From contig NZ_JABJWY010000038.1 in NCBI RefSeq assembly GCF_013167215.1, positions 897,628-961,627 of the forward strand: 64,000 nt of DNA. The letters run 5' to 3'. The first letter of the stretch is position 1. Each line of letters starts with the position of its first letter. Under the pieces are notes generated by a model, which saw only the letters and a list, made by a program, of their open reading frames with translations, did no database searches and was not told the origin of the DNA. The translations under genes were made by a program, and so were the position numbers. Positions 7,253-16,950 of this stretch are shown here, one piece after another. This stretch comes from Sphingobacterium prati. GTDB taxonomy: Bacteria; Bacteroidota; Bacteroidia; Sphingobacteriales; Sphingobacteriaceae.

Positions 7253-8734
7253 TTAAAAAGCAGAAAGCAATACGTCCGGGAATAATCCAAGCAAGACGAC
7301 CAAAAGAGTACACAGCAAGCCAATACCGAGAAGCAAAGGATTGGATTTGCCTGTATATTGACCAACACTGTCTTTCAAGAAAGCATTCAATGGGATTTTA
7401 AAGTAATAAAATAGGGAGATCACTGAGGTGAGGGCGCCCACGATTAACAAAGCCAGTAACCCAAAAGATTGGAAGTTTTGATATTGTTCAAATACCTTTG
7501 AAAATATCAGGAGCTTTCCGACAAATCCAGCCGTCGGAGGCAAACCGATCAAAGCGATTAAGACTATGGAAAATGCGGTGAACAATACAGGTGATTGCTT
7601 GCCCAGTCCTTTATAGGATTCGATAGACGTGTTTCCCAGATTGGATTCCAAGCTGTCAATAAAAATAAAAACAGCAATATTCATCAATGCATAGATTGCT
7701 AAATAGAACAGCAAAACGTTTGACTCATTGTTTTGATAGACCAATACCGCCATCAAGAGTATTCCGGTGTGGCCAATGGAAGAATAGGCCATCATCCGCT
7801 TGGCATCCTGTTGCCGTAATGCCGCCAGATTACCGATCAGCATGGTTGTGATAGCAATGATAATAATCGCGTAAGCCAAGAAATCGCTGAAATAAAAAGA
7901 TACAGCAAGCCAGGCTGCAAGCAATTTAGAAAGGAGTACCACAACGGCAATTTTCGGTACAGTCGCCAGGTAAGTGGTGATCACTGTTGGTGCTCCCTGA
8001 TAAACATCGGGGCTCCAAACGTGAAATGGGAAAAAACTCAATTTAAAACCAATGCCAGTTAGTAAAAATAGGAGGGCAATACTGATCATGAGTTTCGGCG
8101 CTTCCACCAGGCCCGCGATATGGCTCTGCGCATCAAAATTCAGGTTTCCCGTGAAACCGTATAATAAGGAAAGACCATAGAGCATGACGGCTGCACAGAT
8201 AGAACCGAACAGTACATATTTCATCGCTGCTTCGGACTGTGCTTTATTGGACGAAAAATAACCGACCATAATATAAGAACTGATGGATACCGTTTCGACG
8301 GAAATGAAGATCATCAGCCAGTTGCTCGACATGGTCAATAGGTTCAACCCTAAGGTTGCGGTCAACAGTACGGCATACAAATCTCCCAGAGGTCGATCAT
8401 GCTGATGACGCTGCTGAATAAAAATTGTAATGAGCAGGGTTGAAAGCAGAATAATCAGCCGTGCCGATGTGGCGAATGTATCAATGTGGATCATGTCGAA
8501 GAATCCCACCATCTCTACATGGCTTAACCCTTGCCCCAATAGGTAACAGCCGCTTAACAACAATCCAGCGATTGTAATCGTAAACGATGTTTTGTCCCAA
8601 TATCTGTCACAGAAAAGGCTAGCGATAATAGCGCCTATAAACGTAATGATCAGCGTTAGTTCCGGTTTGAAATAAGGAATGCTACCAATAATTTGATCTA
8701 TAAGTGAACTGATATATGGACTGAATGCGAGCAT
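7253..8734 (-). CDS. nuoN: NADH-quinone oxidoreductase subunit N
   Basis: This 493-residue polytopic membrane protein is one of the three antiporter-like, proton-pumping subunits of complex I. Characteristic segments are ETVSISSYIMVGYF (TM5 glutamate), GFKLSFFPFHVWSPDVYQGAPT and the lysine-bearing AKRMMAYSSIGHTG. It is the last gene of the nuoHIJKLMN run and starts six bases after nuoM. Length and topology match NuoN. A short hairpin at 7216-7241 follows but has no T-tract, so the operon end is not clear. It acts in the inner membrane with the other Nuo subunits. Confidence 0.95.
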   Translation of the reverse strand: MLAFSPYISSLIDQIIGSIPYFKPELTLIITFIGAIIASLFCDRYWDKTSFTITIAGLLLSGCYLLGQGLSHVEMVGFFDMIHIDTFATSARLIILLSTLLITIFIQQRHQHDRPLGDLYAVLLTATLGLNLLTMSSNWLMIFISVETVSISSYIMVGYFSSNKAQSEAAMKYVLFGSICAAVMLYGLSLLYGFTGNLNFDAQSHIAGLVEAPKLMISIALLFLLTGIGFKLSFFPFHVWSPDVYQGAPTVITTYLATVPKIAVVVLLSKLLAAWLAVSFYFSDFLAYAIIIIAITTMLIGNLAALRQQDAKRMMAYSSIGHTGILLMAVLVYQNNESNVLLFYLAIYALMNIAVFIFIDSLESNLGNTSIESYKGLGKQSPVLFTAFSIVLIALIGLPPTAGFVGKLLIFSKVFEQYQNFQSFGLLALLIVGALTSVISLFYYFKIPLNAFLKDSVGQYTGKSNPLLLGIGLLCTLLVVLLGLFPDVLLSAF

Positions 8735-8740
8735 GCTGAA

Positions 8741-10342
8741 TTAGATAAATTGTTGGATAAAGCTGACAAGATTCAATACACTTGCATTGAGGTTGTTGAA
8801 TATCAAGGATGGCATAACACCTAGTAAAAGTGCGAGCGCCAAAGTAGGGAAAAGAATCAGCTGTTCACGGCTGTTGATATCGTTCAATTCATTCGCCCAA
8901 GATTCGCCGCCTTTTAATCTGATCTGACCAAAAAACATCCGTTGAAGTGTCCATAAAAAATAGGCTGCACTCAAGAGGATACCAATTGAGCCGGCTATCG
9001 CCATCCAACGGGGAAGGCCGGTACCTACACTGGCTGCATTGAACGAACCGATGATAACAAATGCTTCGCCAATAAACGCTGAGAACCCAGGAAGACCCAA
9101 TGAAGCGAAGAATGCAACAGCAACATAGCCTGTATACTTCGGCATTAGCTGGGCCAGACCTCTGAAGCTATAGATATTTCGATCGTGCACACGGTCATAA
9201 ACCACACCGACAAGGAAAAAAAGTGCCGCCGATAGAAAACCATGGGAGATCATTTGGAACATGGCGCCTGAAATTCCTTCGGCTGTCAATGAGGCAATGC
9301 CGAGCAATACAAAGCCCATGTGGGATACCGATGAATAGGCAATCATCCGTTTTAAATCTTTTTGTGCTAAGGCATTTAATGCGCCATAGATAATGGAGAT
9401 GACGCCGATCAGTCCAAGCCACCAATTTGAAAGTGCGGCCATGTCTGGAAAAATGCTATAACATATACGGATAATCCCGTAACCACCGATTTTTAACAGG
9501 ATCCCCGCTAAAATAATGGATACCGGAGTCGGCGCCTCAACGTGTGCATCTGGCAACCAGGTGTGCAGCGGTACGATAGGTACTTTGATCGCAAAAGCGA
9601 AAAAGAGTACGACAAAACCAACCAATCTGGCCGATATACCCAATATTTCTTGATAGCCGTCCCACCCGAAGATTGAATCTCCTAAATAATTTTGCGGATT
9701 CATCATGTAGATCATATTGAAGGTATGCGCCCCGGTTAGCGGATTGATCACCGAAAAATATAAACCTACAATGATCAACAGCATAAACACCGATCCAAAA
9801 AGGGTATAGAGAAAGAATTTTATGGCAGCATATTCACGTCGCGCACCGCCCCAGATACCGATTAAAAAGTATAACGGTAGGAGCATGACCTCATAGAACA
9901 GATAAAATAAAAAGAAATCCAATGCACAGAAGATGCCCATTACAGCCATATTGAGTACCATAAGCAAGGCGAAATAACCTTTGGGGCTTTTTTGTATATT
10001 CCAGGAGGCTCCGATTGCCATCAGCATCACGAAAGCACTGAGCAGTAATAATGGCATGGAAATTCCATCTATCCCGACCAGATAATCGATCTCCAGTTTC
10101 CCTATAGAACCTAAGTCAAGGCGAATCCAGGGAAGCTGTTCGACAAATTGATACCCTCCCAAATCCTGGACACCAGGTTGGCTGGCATCAAAATGAGCAT
10201 AGCATATTCCGGCCAGTACAAATTGTACCACCGTAAATGCTAGGGCAATATATTTGTAACTCGATTTGTATCGTGTCGGTAGGGCGAGGATAAACGCCGT
10301 CGCCAGAAGCGGTAAAAATATCAGTAAGGATAAAATAGGCAT
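8741..10342 (-). CDS. nuoM: NADH-quinone oxidoreductase subunit M
   Basis: This 533-residue antiporter-like subunit of complex I has the conserved FYEVMLLPLYFLIG segment (TM5 glutamate), KVPIVPLHTWLPDAHVEAPT, and AQKDLKRMIAYSSVSHMG with the pumping lysines. All of these are hallmarks of NuoM/ND4. About 14 membrane helices can be picked out by hydrophobicity. It lies between nuoL and nuoN with gaps of three and six bases. It is full length and undisturbed. Confidence 0.96.
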   Translation of the reverse strand: MPILSLLIFLPLLATAFILALPTRYKSSYKYIALAFTVVQFVLAGICYAHFDASQPGVQDLGGYQFVEQLPWIRLDLGSIGKLEIDYLVGIDGISMPLLLLSAFVMLMAIGASWNIQKSPKGYFALLMVLNMAVMGIFCALDFFLFYLFYEVMLLPLYFLIGIWGGARREYAAIKFFLYTLFGSVFMLLIIVGLYFSVINPLTGAHTFNMIYMMNPQNYLGDSIFGWDGYQEILGISARLVGFVVLFFAFAIKVPIVPLHTWLPDAHVEAPTPVSIILAGILLKIGGYGIIRICYSIFPDMAALSNWWLGLIGVISIIYGALNALAQKDLKRMIAYSSVSHMGFVLLGIASLTAEGISGAMFQMISHGFLSAALFFLVGVVYDRVHDRNIYSFRGLAQLMPKYTGYVAVAFFASLGLPGFSAFIGEAFVIIGSFNAASVGTGLPRWMAIAGSIGILLSAAYFLWTLQRMFFGQIRLKGGESWANELNDINSREQLILFPTLALALLLGVMPSLIFNNLNASVLNLVSFIQQFI

Positions 10343-10345
10343 TTC

Positions 10346-12400
10346 CTAAAAAAATATAAGATAAATTAAACCAAGTAAAACGAATAGAAAAACGGAATAC
10401 AAGGCAGTCTGTAATTTGCCATTCTGTACCAGGCGAACCTGGTTGCCAGTCCAGTAGGTAACAGAAGCAACTGCATTGACAAAACCGTCTACAATATGTT
10501 TGTCCATCCACACGCTCAATCGGGAGAGGGATAGGACGATAAACTGAATAAAAGCGACAAGTGAATCGACTACATAGCGGTCAAACCAGTAACAGAACCG
10601 CGCTAGTTTCAGTGCGCCATCAACAAAGATCCATTGATAGAGTTCATTGATATAAGCCTGGTTGAACGCTGCCTTCAGCGACAAGCTATTGGCGTTAAGC
10701 GGATATTTTTGTTGTACGTACCATTTCCAGCCGATTATCCAACTCACTGCCGAACCGATCAATAAAAGCAATGGAATAATCACATGTGCGTTGTGGCTCG
10801 GTGCAAACGTGTATTCATCCAATAGAAGGCCATCCATCAACCAGGAATCGTGATAGGAGAATGGATTGAGCGAAAATACCGGGAATAAGCAGCAGAGCCC
10901 CAATAGAAACATTGGAATCAACATGGTTTTTGATGCTTCGTGCAGGGGGGCATCAAGCAATTTGTCCCTGACTTGATCCATTATCCGGAAATCACCGAAA
11001 AAAGCCTTAAAGATCAAGCGACCAATATAAAACGCGGTCAGTATACTGACTATAACAAGAATGATTGGAATAAGGAGGTAAAAATCGCCTTTTGACTGAG
11101 CCCACTCATAAGCGGATATAACGATACTGTCCTTGGAAAGATAACCTGATGTCAACGGGAAGCCTGCGAGCGCTAGTGAGGCAATGCTCATCAGCATAAA
11201 TGTTTTGGGCATATACTTTCTGAGACCACCCATATTCCGAAGATCCTGTGGGTCAAAATCAAGCTGGCTGTGTACTTTAAAATGTGTCATCTCATGGATG
11301 ATCGCCCCTGCAGAGAGAAACAATAGACATTTAAAGAATGCGTGCGTGACTAAATGAAAGAGTGCTGCGTCCCAAGTCCCGATACCAATTCCCACCATCA
11401 TAAAACCCAGTTGTGAGATGGTTGAAAAGGCTAGGATACGCTTAATATCGTATTGACCTAGCGCAAAATACGCTGCGGATGCCGCGGTGATTGTACCTAT
11501 GGTAGCGATAAATAACAATGTGCTTTCATTGAATAAGGGAAATACGGTGGCCAGCAAAAATACGCCTGCTGCGACCATAGTAGCGGCGTGGATCAACGAT
11601 GACACCGATGTTGGTCCTTCCATGGCATCTGGTAGCCATACATGTAACGGGAATTGAGCTGATTTGGCCATCGCCGCAAGGAAAAACGCTAGTCCTGCTA
11701 TCGTAAGCCAAATCTGATCCATGCTGTTGACCGGAGAGACCCACTGTCCATTGGTGACAGCAGATTGATAGATCAATCCCGCTTCTCCAAAAAGATCGAC
11801 CAGATTGAGGGTCTTGAACTGCGTAAATATAATGGCCAAACCAATCAGAAAACCGAGGTCTCCGATGCGGTTTACTAGAAATGCTTTTTTATTGGCCTGT
11901 ACAGCTGTTTCGCGTGTGAACCAAAAGCCGATAAGGAGATAGGAAGCAAAACCGACCAGTTCCCAAAAGATATACATGAGCAACAGGCTATCCATAATGA
12001 CCAATCCAAGCATGGCAAAACAGAAGAGACTAAGATACATCCAATAGCGATGAACACCAGGGTCGCCTTTCATATAGGCTCTTGAGTAGATATGTACCGG
12101 AAGGGCAACTGTTGGTACCAAAAGAAGCATAAGTACACTCAGGTTATTCAATAGGATGCCAACTTTAAAGGTAGACGCACCAATGGTGAACCAGGTGAGT
12201 TGAGCAGATACGACTGGATGATTCCAAATGGTCAGCCAAGTAAGTGCAGCAAATATAAAACTACATACAATTCCAAGCAGGGAAATAATCCCGGACTGAT
12301 CGCGCTTACCTACCAGCGCTTGATATAAAAAAGCGACAAGTGGTGCGGCTACTGTAAGCAGCGCAGTGTATATGGGTGATATGTGAGCAAGTTGGTTCAA
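10346..12400 (-). CDS. nuoL: NADH-quinone oxidoreductase subunit L
   Basis: This 684-residue protein is the largest antiporter-like subunit of complex I. Signature segments are FWELVGFASYLLIGFW, KSAQFPLHVWLPDAMEGPTS and DIKRILAFSTISQLGFM. The region beyond about residue 480 fits the long lateral helix and final membrane helix that clamp the membrane arm in NuoL/ND5. It is three bases from both nuoK and nuoM. Length is in the normal NuoL range. Confidence 0.96.
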   Translation of the reverse strand: MNQLAHISPIYTALLTVAAPLVAFLYQALVGKRDQSGIISLLGIVCSFIFAALTWLTIWNHPVVSAQLTWFTIGASTFKVGILLNNLSVLMLLLVPTVALPVHIYSRAYMKGDPGVHRYWMYLSLFCFAMLGLVIMDSLLLMYIFWELVGFASYLLIGFWFTRETAVQANKKAFLVNRIGDLGFLIGLAIIFTQFKTLNLVDLFGEAGLIYQSAVTNGQWVSPVNSMDQIWLTIAGLAFFLAAMAKSAQFPLHVWLPDAMEGPTSVSSLIHAATMVAAGVFLLATVFPLFNESTLLFIATIGTITAASAAYFALGQYDIKRILAFSTISQLGFMMVGIGIGTWDAALFHLVTHAFFKCLLFLSAGAIIHEMTHFKVHSQLDFDPQDLRNMGGLRKYMPKTFMLMSIASLALAGFPLTSGYLSKDSIVISAYEWAQSKGDFYLLIPIILVIVSILTAFYIGRLIFKAFFGDFRIMDQVRDKLLDAPLHEASKTMLIPMFLLGLCCLFPVFSLNPFSYHDSWLMDGLLLDEYTFAPSHNAHVIIPLLLLIGSAVSWIIGWKWYVQQKYPLNANSLSLKAAFNQAYINELYQWIFVDGALKLARFCYWFDRYVVDSLVAFIQFIVLSLSRLSVWMDKHIVDGFVNAVASVTYWTGNQVRLVQNGKLQTALYSVFLFVLLGLIYLIFF

Positions 12401-12403
12401 TTC

Positions 12404-12712
12404 TTACTTATCTTTTAATTCATTGATTTGATCGGGATTGATGGTTTTATAATGTCTGTATACATTTAAAACCAGTGCTAATCCAACAGCAACAGCCGCA
12501 GCAGCAAGAACAATGGCGAATAAGGCAAAAATCTGCCCACCATAACTAACTTTATCGTATTTACCAAAAGCCACAAAGTTTAAGATCGAGGCATTGATCA
12601 TAAGCTCAATACCCACTAAAATCATAATGGCATTTTTCTTGGAAAGTACGGTATAAAGACCAATACAGAATATGCAGGCACTGACAACCAGAAAATGTGT
12701 TAGAGTAATCAT
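12404..12712 (-). CDS. nuoK: NADH-quinone oxidoreductase subunit K
   Basis: This 102-residue, three-helix membrane subunit matches NuoK/ND4L. Helix 2 carries the buried glutamate of the proton path (VGIELMINASILNFV) and helix 3 a second acidic residue region (ALFAIVLAAAAVAVG). It overlaps nuoJ by four bases and stands three bases before nuoL, the usual J-K-L order. Confidence 0.95.
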   Translation of the reverse strand: MITLTHFLVVSACIFCIGLYTVLSKKNAIMILVGIELMINASILNFVAFGKYDKVSYGGQIFALFAIVLAAAAVAVGLALVLNVYRHYKTINPDQINELKDK

Positions 12713-13251
12713 CTGTTGCGCTCCTTTCGCGATAAATGTGAGGCTCCGATAAGTGCCATCATCAAAAAGACCGATATGATTTCAAAAGGCAACACATAAA
12801 AAGTCATAAATCGCAATCCGATTTGTTGAATATTATTATCTGTTGGAATAATTTCGGTATTATTTTGCCGGGCCTGTAGAATCCAGGTTGGGATAGACTG
12901 CTGCCATTCGTTTATGCCAAGTATCATGAGGGTTAGAAAACCCAAGGTCAATACAATTGCTTGCCACTTGGGCATGCTTAGAAATGAGCCACTACTGTCC
13001 TGAAGATCTTTCAATAGTTCTTTGTTGGAGAGCATAAAGGCAAATAACATCAGAATTAATACGCCACCCACATAGACCATGATTTGTGTGATGGCTACAA
13101 AATCTGCTAAGGCAAAGAGGTAGAGACCCGCCATGGCGAAGAGCACGATAAAAAATAAAAAAAGGGCACGGGCTATATTTTTAAGATTGACCAGGAGCAG
13201 TGCGGATCCAATTGCCAGTACAGCAAAGGCATAAAATAAAATAATTTCCAT
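12709..13251 (-). CDS. nuoJ: NADH-quinone oxidoreductase subunit J
   Basis: This 180-residue membrane subunit of complex I (ND6 family) starts MEIILFYAFAVLAIGSALL and has the conserved helix 3 region ALADFVAITQIMVYVGGVLILMLF (split here for reading: ADFVAITQIM, YVGGVLILM). I chose ATG at 13251. The open frame continues upstream to 13320, but those 23 basic residues lie inside nuoI and look out of frame. The chosen start leaves a four-base gap to nuoI, like the other junctions. The C-terminus overlaps nuoK by four bases. Confidence 0.94.
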   Translation of the reverse strand: MEIILFYAFAVLAIGSALLLVNLKNIARALFLFFIVLFAMAGLYLFALADFVAITQIMVYVGGVLILMLFAFMLSNKELLKDLQDSSGSFLSMPKWQAIVLTLGFLTLMILGINEWQQSIPTWILQARQNNTEIIPTDNNIQQIGLRFMTFYVLPFEIISVFLMMALIGASHLSRKERNR

Positions 13252-13255
13252 ATGC

Positions 13256-13819
13256 TTATTTTTGCTTTGCTGCCTCCTTTTCAGCTTGAAACTGCGTCCA
13301 TTCCGCTTTGCGTTGGGCAACCTGTTCGTCGGTCATATCTGAAAAGCCGTAGATCAGATCGGTCAATTTTGGCGAGCTGCGGTCATATTCATTGGTCATG
13401 ACAATACATTCGGTAGGGCAGACAACAGTACATAGGCCACAGTACATACATTTGGCCATATCAATATTGAATTTGGCCGGATATAGCCGTTTGACGCTAC
13501 CGTCCGAAGTCTTTCCGATCGCTTCTGGCGATTTGATTGCTTCAATCTCAATGCAATCTACCGGACATGCCTTTGCACAGAGATCGCATACGATACAATC
13601 GTCAATATCCACTTGCAATTGATATCGGGCAATTTCGGGGATAGGCATTTTTTCAGCGGGGTACTGTACGGTGACAATGCCCTCCTGATGGTCAAAATAA
13701 TGATCGTTTTTGATATTTAATTCCTGACGCGAGCGTCGAGCGCCAAACAAGTGCTTCACAGTCAAAGATAAACCTTTGATTGCTGTACGAAATGCGTGGG
13801 AAGCCGTTTTAAATATCAT
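13256..13819 (-). CDS. nuoI: NADH-quinone oxidoreductase subunit I (2x[4Fe-4S])
   Basis: This 187-residue ferredoxin-like subunit carries two complete cluster-binding motifs: CIVCDLCAKACP with VDCIEIE near residue 75, and CMYCGLCTVVCP with TECIVM near residue 120. It passes electrons from the peripheral arm toward NuoB in complex I. An amphipathic N-terminus (KTASHAFRTAIKGLSLTVKH) fits membrane-surface attachment. It starts three bases after nuoH. No peripheral-arm genes other than this one are in the window. Confidence 0.95.
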   Translation of the reverse strand: MIFKTASHAFRTAIKGLSLTVKHLFGARRSRQELNIKNDHYFDHQEGIVTVQYPAEKMPIPEIARYQLQVDIDDCIVCDLCAKACPVDCIEIEAIKSPEAIGKTSDGSVKRLYPAKFNIDMAKCMYCGLCTVVCPTECIVMTNEYDRSSPKLTDLIYGFSDMTDEQVAQRKAEWTQFQAEKEAAKQK

Positions 13820-13822
13820 ATC

Positions 13823-14896
13823 TTATGCTATAATTAATATTCTCCAAATGGCGGAAATAGCCATGCAAATAAAAGCTAACGGTGTCAGCACCTTCCAACA
13901 TAAGCTCATTAATTGATCTGCACGCAAGCGGGGTAAGGTCCACCGAATCCACATTTGTACCCCTACGATAAATAATGATTTGGCCAGGGTCCAAAAGATT
14001 CCCCAGGCCAGCCCGGTTGTCCAGTCGGCCAATCGCATAGCACCGATATTGGGGAGCGGTGAATTCCAGCCACCTAGAAATAGGACTACGCCTAACATCG
14101 CTACCAAAAACATCATGGCATATTCGGCCAAAAAGATAAAGGCAAACTGTATGCCGCCATATTCCGTATGGAAACCACCCACCAATTCGGATTCCGCTTC
14201 AGGAATATCGAATGGTGCCCGGTTACATTCCGCAAGCGTTGCGATAAAGAATATGAGATAAGTGACAATTAAATGGGGCGCTTGGAAAATATTCCAAGCG
14301 AAGATGCCGCCAATCTCATTCACTTCCCAAAAACCTAAAAATTTGATACTTCCGTTGGTCAGAATACCCTGGCCGATTGCGATTTCATTGAGATTTAGGG
14401 TCTGTGTTAACATGACCACTGTAATGAGGGAGAGCCCAACAGGTATTTCATAGGAAACCATTTGCGCTATTGCGCGCATGGACCCCAATAGGGAATATTT
14501 GTTGTTGGATCCCCAGCCAGCCATCAAAATCCCCAATGCGTCAATGGAGATGATGGCCATAATAAAGAATAATCCGGTATGTGTATTCGCCGGAATAAAA
14601 TCTTTGGACCAGGGAATGACTGAAAACCCGGTGAAAACAGCTACGAAAATAATAACTGGAGCAATTCTAAAAAGAATTTTATCGGCTAATGTGGGTGTTA
14701 TTAACTCTTTTTGAAGTAGTTTAAGGATATCGGCTATGGTCTGTAAAGTACCGTATTTTCCGGTTTCCATTGGTCCGAGACGATCTTGGACAAATCCCGC
14801 AATCTTACGCTCAGCATATACTGCAAATAAGGTAAATGCTGCTATAAAGGTGAAAATAGCAATCGGAACCAAGATATGTAGTATTGTCTCCAGCAA
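13823..14896 (-). CDS. nuoH: NADH-quinone oxidoreductase subunit H
   Basis: This 357-residue membrane subunit lines the quinone channel. It shows AERKIAGFVQDRLGPM after helix 1, the acidic loop FDIPEAESELVGGFHTEYGG, and a C-terminal WTLPRLRADQLM, all typical of NuoH/ND1. It is the first gene of the run, with citrate synthase 324 bases upstream on the same strand. The run therefore starts at nuoH rather than nuoA. A -7 box stands at 14939-14946. Confidence 0.96.
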   Translation of the reverse strand: MLETILHILVPIAIFTFIAAFTLFAVYAERKIAGFVQDRLGPMETGKYGTLQTIADILKLLQKELITPTLADKILFRIAPVIIFVAVFTGFSVIPWSKDFIPANTHTGLFFIMAIISIDALGILMAGWGSNNKYSLLGSMRAIAQMVSYEIPVGLSLITVVMLTQTLNLNEIAIGQGILTNGSIKFLGFWEVNEIGGIFAWNIFQAPHLIVTYLIFFIATLAECNRAPFDIPEAESELVGGFHTEYGGIQFAFIFLAEYAMMFLVAMLGVVLFLGGWNSPLPNIGAMRLADWTTGLAWGIFWTLAKSLFIVGVQMWIRWTLPRLRADQLMSLCWKVLTPLAFICMAISAIWRILIIA

Positions 14897-14938
14897 GTCT
14901 TATTTATAATGATTTTTAATAAGCGTCCAATGAATACG

Positions 14939-14946
14939 CAAACTTA
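14939..14946 (-). promoter_or_regulatory. -7 box of the nuoH-N operon
   Basis: TAAGTTTG on the minus strand (14946-14939) is a full TAnnTTTG match, 42 bases before the nuoH ATG. No good -33 TTTG lies at the expected distance. The rest of the 324-base gap (14897-15220) holds only the gltA terminator. Confidence 0.4.
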
Positions 14947-15173
14947 ACGAAAAACAAGGAATTTCGATAGGGAAAAATTAAAATATACTTAACAAGTAGA
15001 TTATTGTGACATAATGAAGCTTTTAGCTAGATATTCGTGTTTAGATTTGAGGAGTTAGCATTGAACTTTTGGCTATATATGCCTGCGATTTTTCATACGG
15101 CGTGTGGATTTTTGTCTTCATAATGTATTTAAGAGACATGTGCTTTTAAAAGGAAACTCTACATAATCTCCAT

Positions 15174-15205
15174 AAAAAAAAGCATCTCGAAGGATGCTTT
15201 TTTTA
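15174..15205 (-). terminator. Rho-independent terminator of gltA
   Basis: The hairpin has arms AGCATC and GATGCT (15181-15198), extended by flanking A and T runs on both sides. On the minus strand a run of seven T follows, 16 bases after the gltA stop at 15221. Confidence 0.8.
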
Positions 15206-15220
15206 TGGATGTAAATCGAA

Positions 15221-16507
15221 TTAACGATTTGAGAACTCAACGTAATCACGTTCTGTATGCCCCACATACACTTGTCTTGGACGGCCAATTGGCTCTTTGT
15301 TTTCACGCATTTCTTTCCACTGTGCGATCCATCCTGGAAGACGGCCCAACGCAAATAAAACGGTAAACATATCTGCTTTGAAACCTAATGCACGATAAAT
15401 AATACCTGAGTAGAAATCGACATTTGGATAAAGTTTTCTATCGATGAAGTATTGATCATTCAATGCTGCCTCTTCTAGTTTTTTAGCAATATCCAATACG
15501 GGGTCTTGAACGCCTAATTTTTCTAAAATATCATCACATGCTTTTTTGATAATCTTAGCACGAGGATCGAAGTTTTTGTATACACGGTGACCGAATCCCA
15601 TTAAACGGAACGGATCATTTTTATCTTTGGCTTTTGCGAGGTATTTTTCTGCATCACCGCCATCATTTTTGATCGCTTCAAGCATTTCAATTACAGCTTG
15701 GTTGGCACCGCCATGCAATGGACCCCACAAAGCATTGATACCTGAGGCAACAGATGCATAAAGGTTCGCATTGGATGAGCCTACGATACGAACTGTTGAT
15801 GTCGAACAGTTTTGCTCGTGATCAGCATGCAAAATAAGCAATTTGTGCATGGCATCAATCACAACAGGATCGAATGTTTTTTCGTCGTTCACCTCGCCGA
15901 ATAACATATTCAAGAAGTTGTCAATATAGCCTAAGTTATTTTTAGGATAAACGACCGGATGACCTAATGATTTTTTTTGGATCCAAGAAACGATTGTTGG
16001 CATTTTAGCCAAAAGATTGATGATCGTTTGATCTTCTTCTTCGTCTGTTAAGTTTGGATTTAAAGATTCAGGGTAAAATGCAGATAAGGCGCCTACTAAA
16101 CAAGAAAGTTGGCCCATTGGGTGGGATTTGGATGGAAATCCAGCGAAGAAATTTTTCATGTCTTCGTGAATCATCATTTGCTTTTTAATGTCAGCTCTGA
16201 ATTTTTCCAATACCTCTTTTTTAGGAAGCTCTCCATAGATTAGTAAATAAGCAACCTCCAGGAAAGTCGATTTCTCTGCCAATTGCTCAATTGGATATCC
16301 TCTATATCTCAATATGCCTTTTTCACCGTCAAGGAAAGTAATCGCACTTTTTGTTGCACCCGTGTTTTTGTATCCTGGGTCTAACGTGATAAATCCACTT
16401 AGATCTCTTAATTTGGAAATATCAACTGCTTTTTCATTTTCAGTACCGACAATGACCGGAAGGTCATAAGAAGTGCCGTCTAAATTTATAGATGCTTTAT
16501 CTGACAT
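15221..16507 (-). CDS. gltA: Citrate synthase
   Basis: This 428-residue enzyme condenses oxaloacetate and acetyl-CoA to citrate at the entry of the TCA cycle. It shows the type II bacterial architecture. The N-terminal beta segment is followed by ILRYRGYPIEQLAEKSTFLE, then HADHEQNCSTSTVR, the catalytic histidine region ALWGPLHGGANQA, the second histidine MGFGHRVYKNFDPRA, and the catalytic aspartate NVDFYSGIIY. The C-terminus GRPRQVYVG is typical. It is monocistronic, with a terminator just after the stop and a promoter box 43 bases before the start. Confidence 0.97.
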   Translation of the reverse strand: MSDKASINLDGTSYDLPVIVGTENEKAVDISKLRDLSGFITLDPGYKNTGATKSAITFLDGEKGILRYRGYPIEQLAEKSTFLEVAYLLIYGELPKKEVLEKFRADIKKQMMIHEDMKNFFAGFPSKSHPMGQLSCLVGALSAFYPESLNPNLTDEEEDQTIINLLAKMPTIVSWIQKKSLGHPVVYPKNNLGYIDNFLNMLFGEVNDEKTFDPVVIDAMHKLLILHADHEQNCSTSTVRIVGSSNANLYASVASGINALWGPLHGGANQAVIEMLEAIKNDGGDAEKYLAKAKDKNDPFRLMGFGHRVYKNFDPRAKIIKKACDDILEKLGVQDPVLDIAKKLEEAALNDQYFIDRKLYPNVDFYSGIIYRALGFKADMFTVLFALGRLPGWIAQWKEMRENKEPIGRPRQVYVGHTERDYVEFSNR

Positions 16508-16549
16508 GTTTATATATTATCTTATATCTGATTTTGTATGCTAATCTCA

Positions 16550-16557
16550 CAAATTTA
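16550..16557 (-). promoter_or_regulatory. -7 box of gltA
   Basis: TAAATTTG (16557-16550, minus strand) matches TAnnTTTG and gives a leader of roughly 37 bases before the gltA ATG. The -33 element is not evident. Confidence 0.4.
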
Positions 16558-16698
16558 ACTATTTGATATTTAAAACTGAAAGTTCTTTTGGAATTTAAAT
16601 GACATCATTGCGTCATTTTGGATAATATTGAATAACAATTTACTTAAATAAGCAAATAATTTATTCAAATTTAACACTATCTTATTATGCCCAAAATA

Positions 16699-16944
16699 TT
16701 AATCAATTTTTCGTTGGGCGACTTTTCCTTTGTCTTCATATTTCCCGTTTTTGCCCGAACCAAAAAAAGGTAAGATCACGAAACATACCAAAACAATGGA
16801 CGTTAAGGTAAGAATACCTGTTGTCCATAAGATTTTGCTGAAATTTTCAGCATCTAAAAAATGGATACCCCAGAGTCCCAATAGAAAATAGGTGGCGACA
16901 AATAGGATAACCAGGGTGAATAATATACCAAAGATGTATTTCAT
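16699..16944 (-). CDS. Small two-helix membrane protein
   Basis: This 81-residue protein has two hydrophobic helices (about residues 3-27 and 38-62, IFGILFTLVILFVATYFLL and TTGILTLTSIVLVCFVILP) and a short charged, lysine-rich tail. I do not recognise the family. It starts six bases after the SPFH gene, so it is surely the third gene of that operon. A structural or anchoring role with the SPFH assembly is a guess from linkage. Confidence 0.7.
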   Translation of the reverse strand: MKYIFGILFTLVILFVATYFLLGLWGIHFLDAENFSKILWTTGILTLTSIVLVCFVILPFFGSGKNGKYEDKGKVAQRKID

Positions 16945-16950
16945 AATGGG

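Noticed and set aside
13252..13320. 23-residue upstream extension of nuoJ
   Set aside because: It is inside nuoI, strongly basic and unlike NuoJ N-termini; the ATG at 13251 fits the family.
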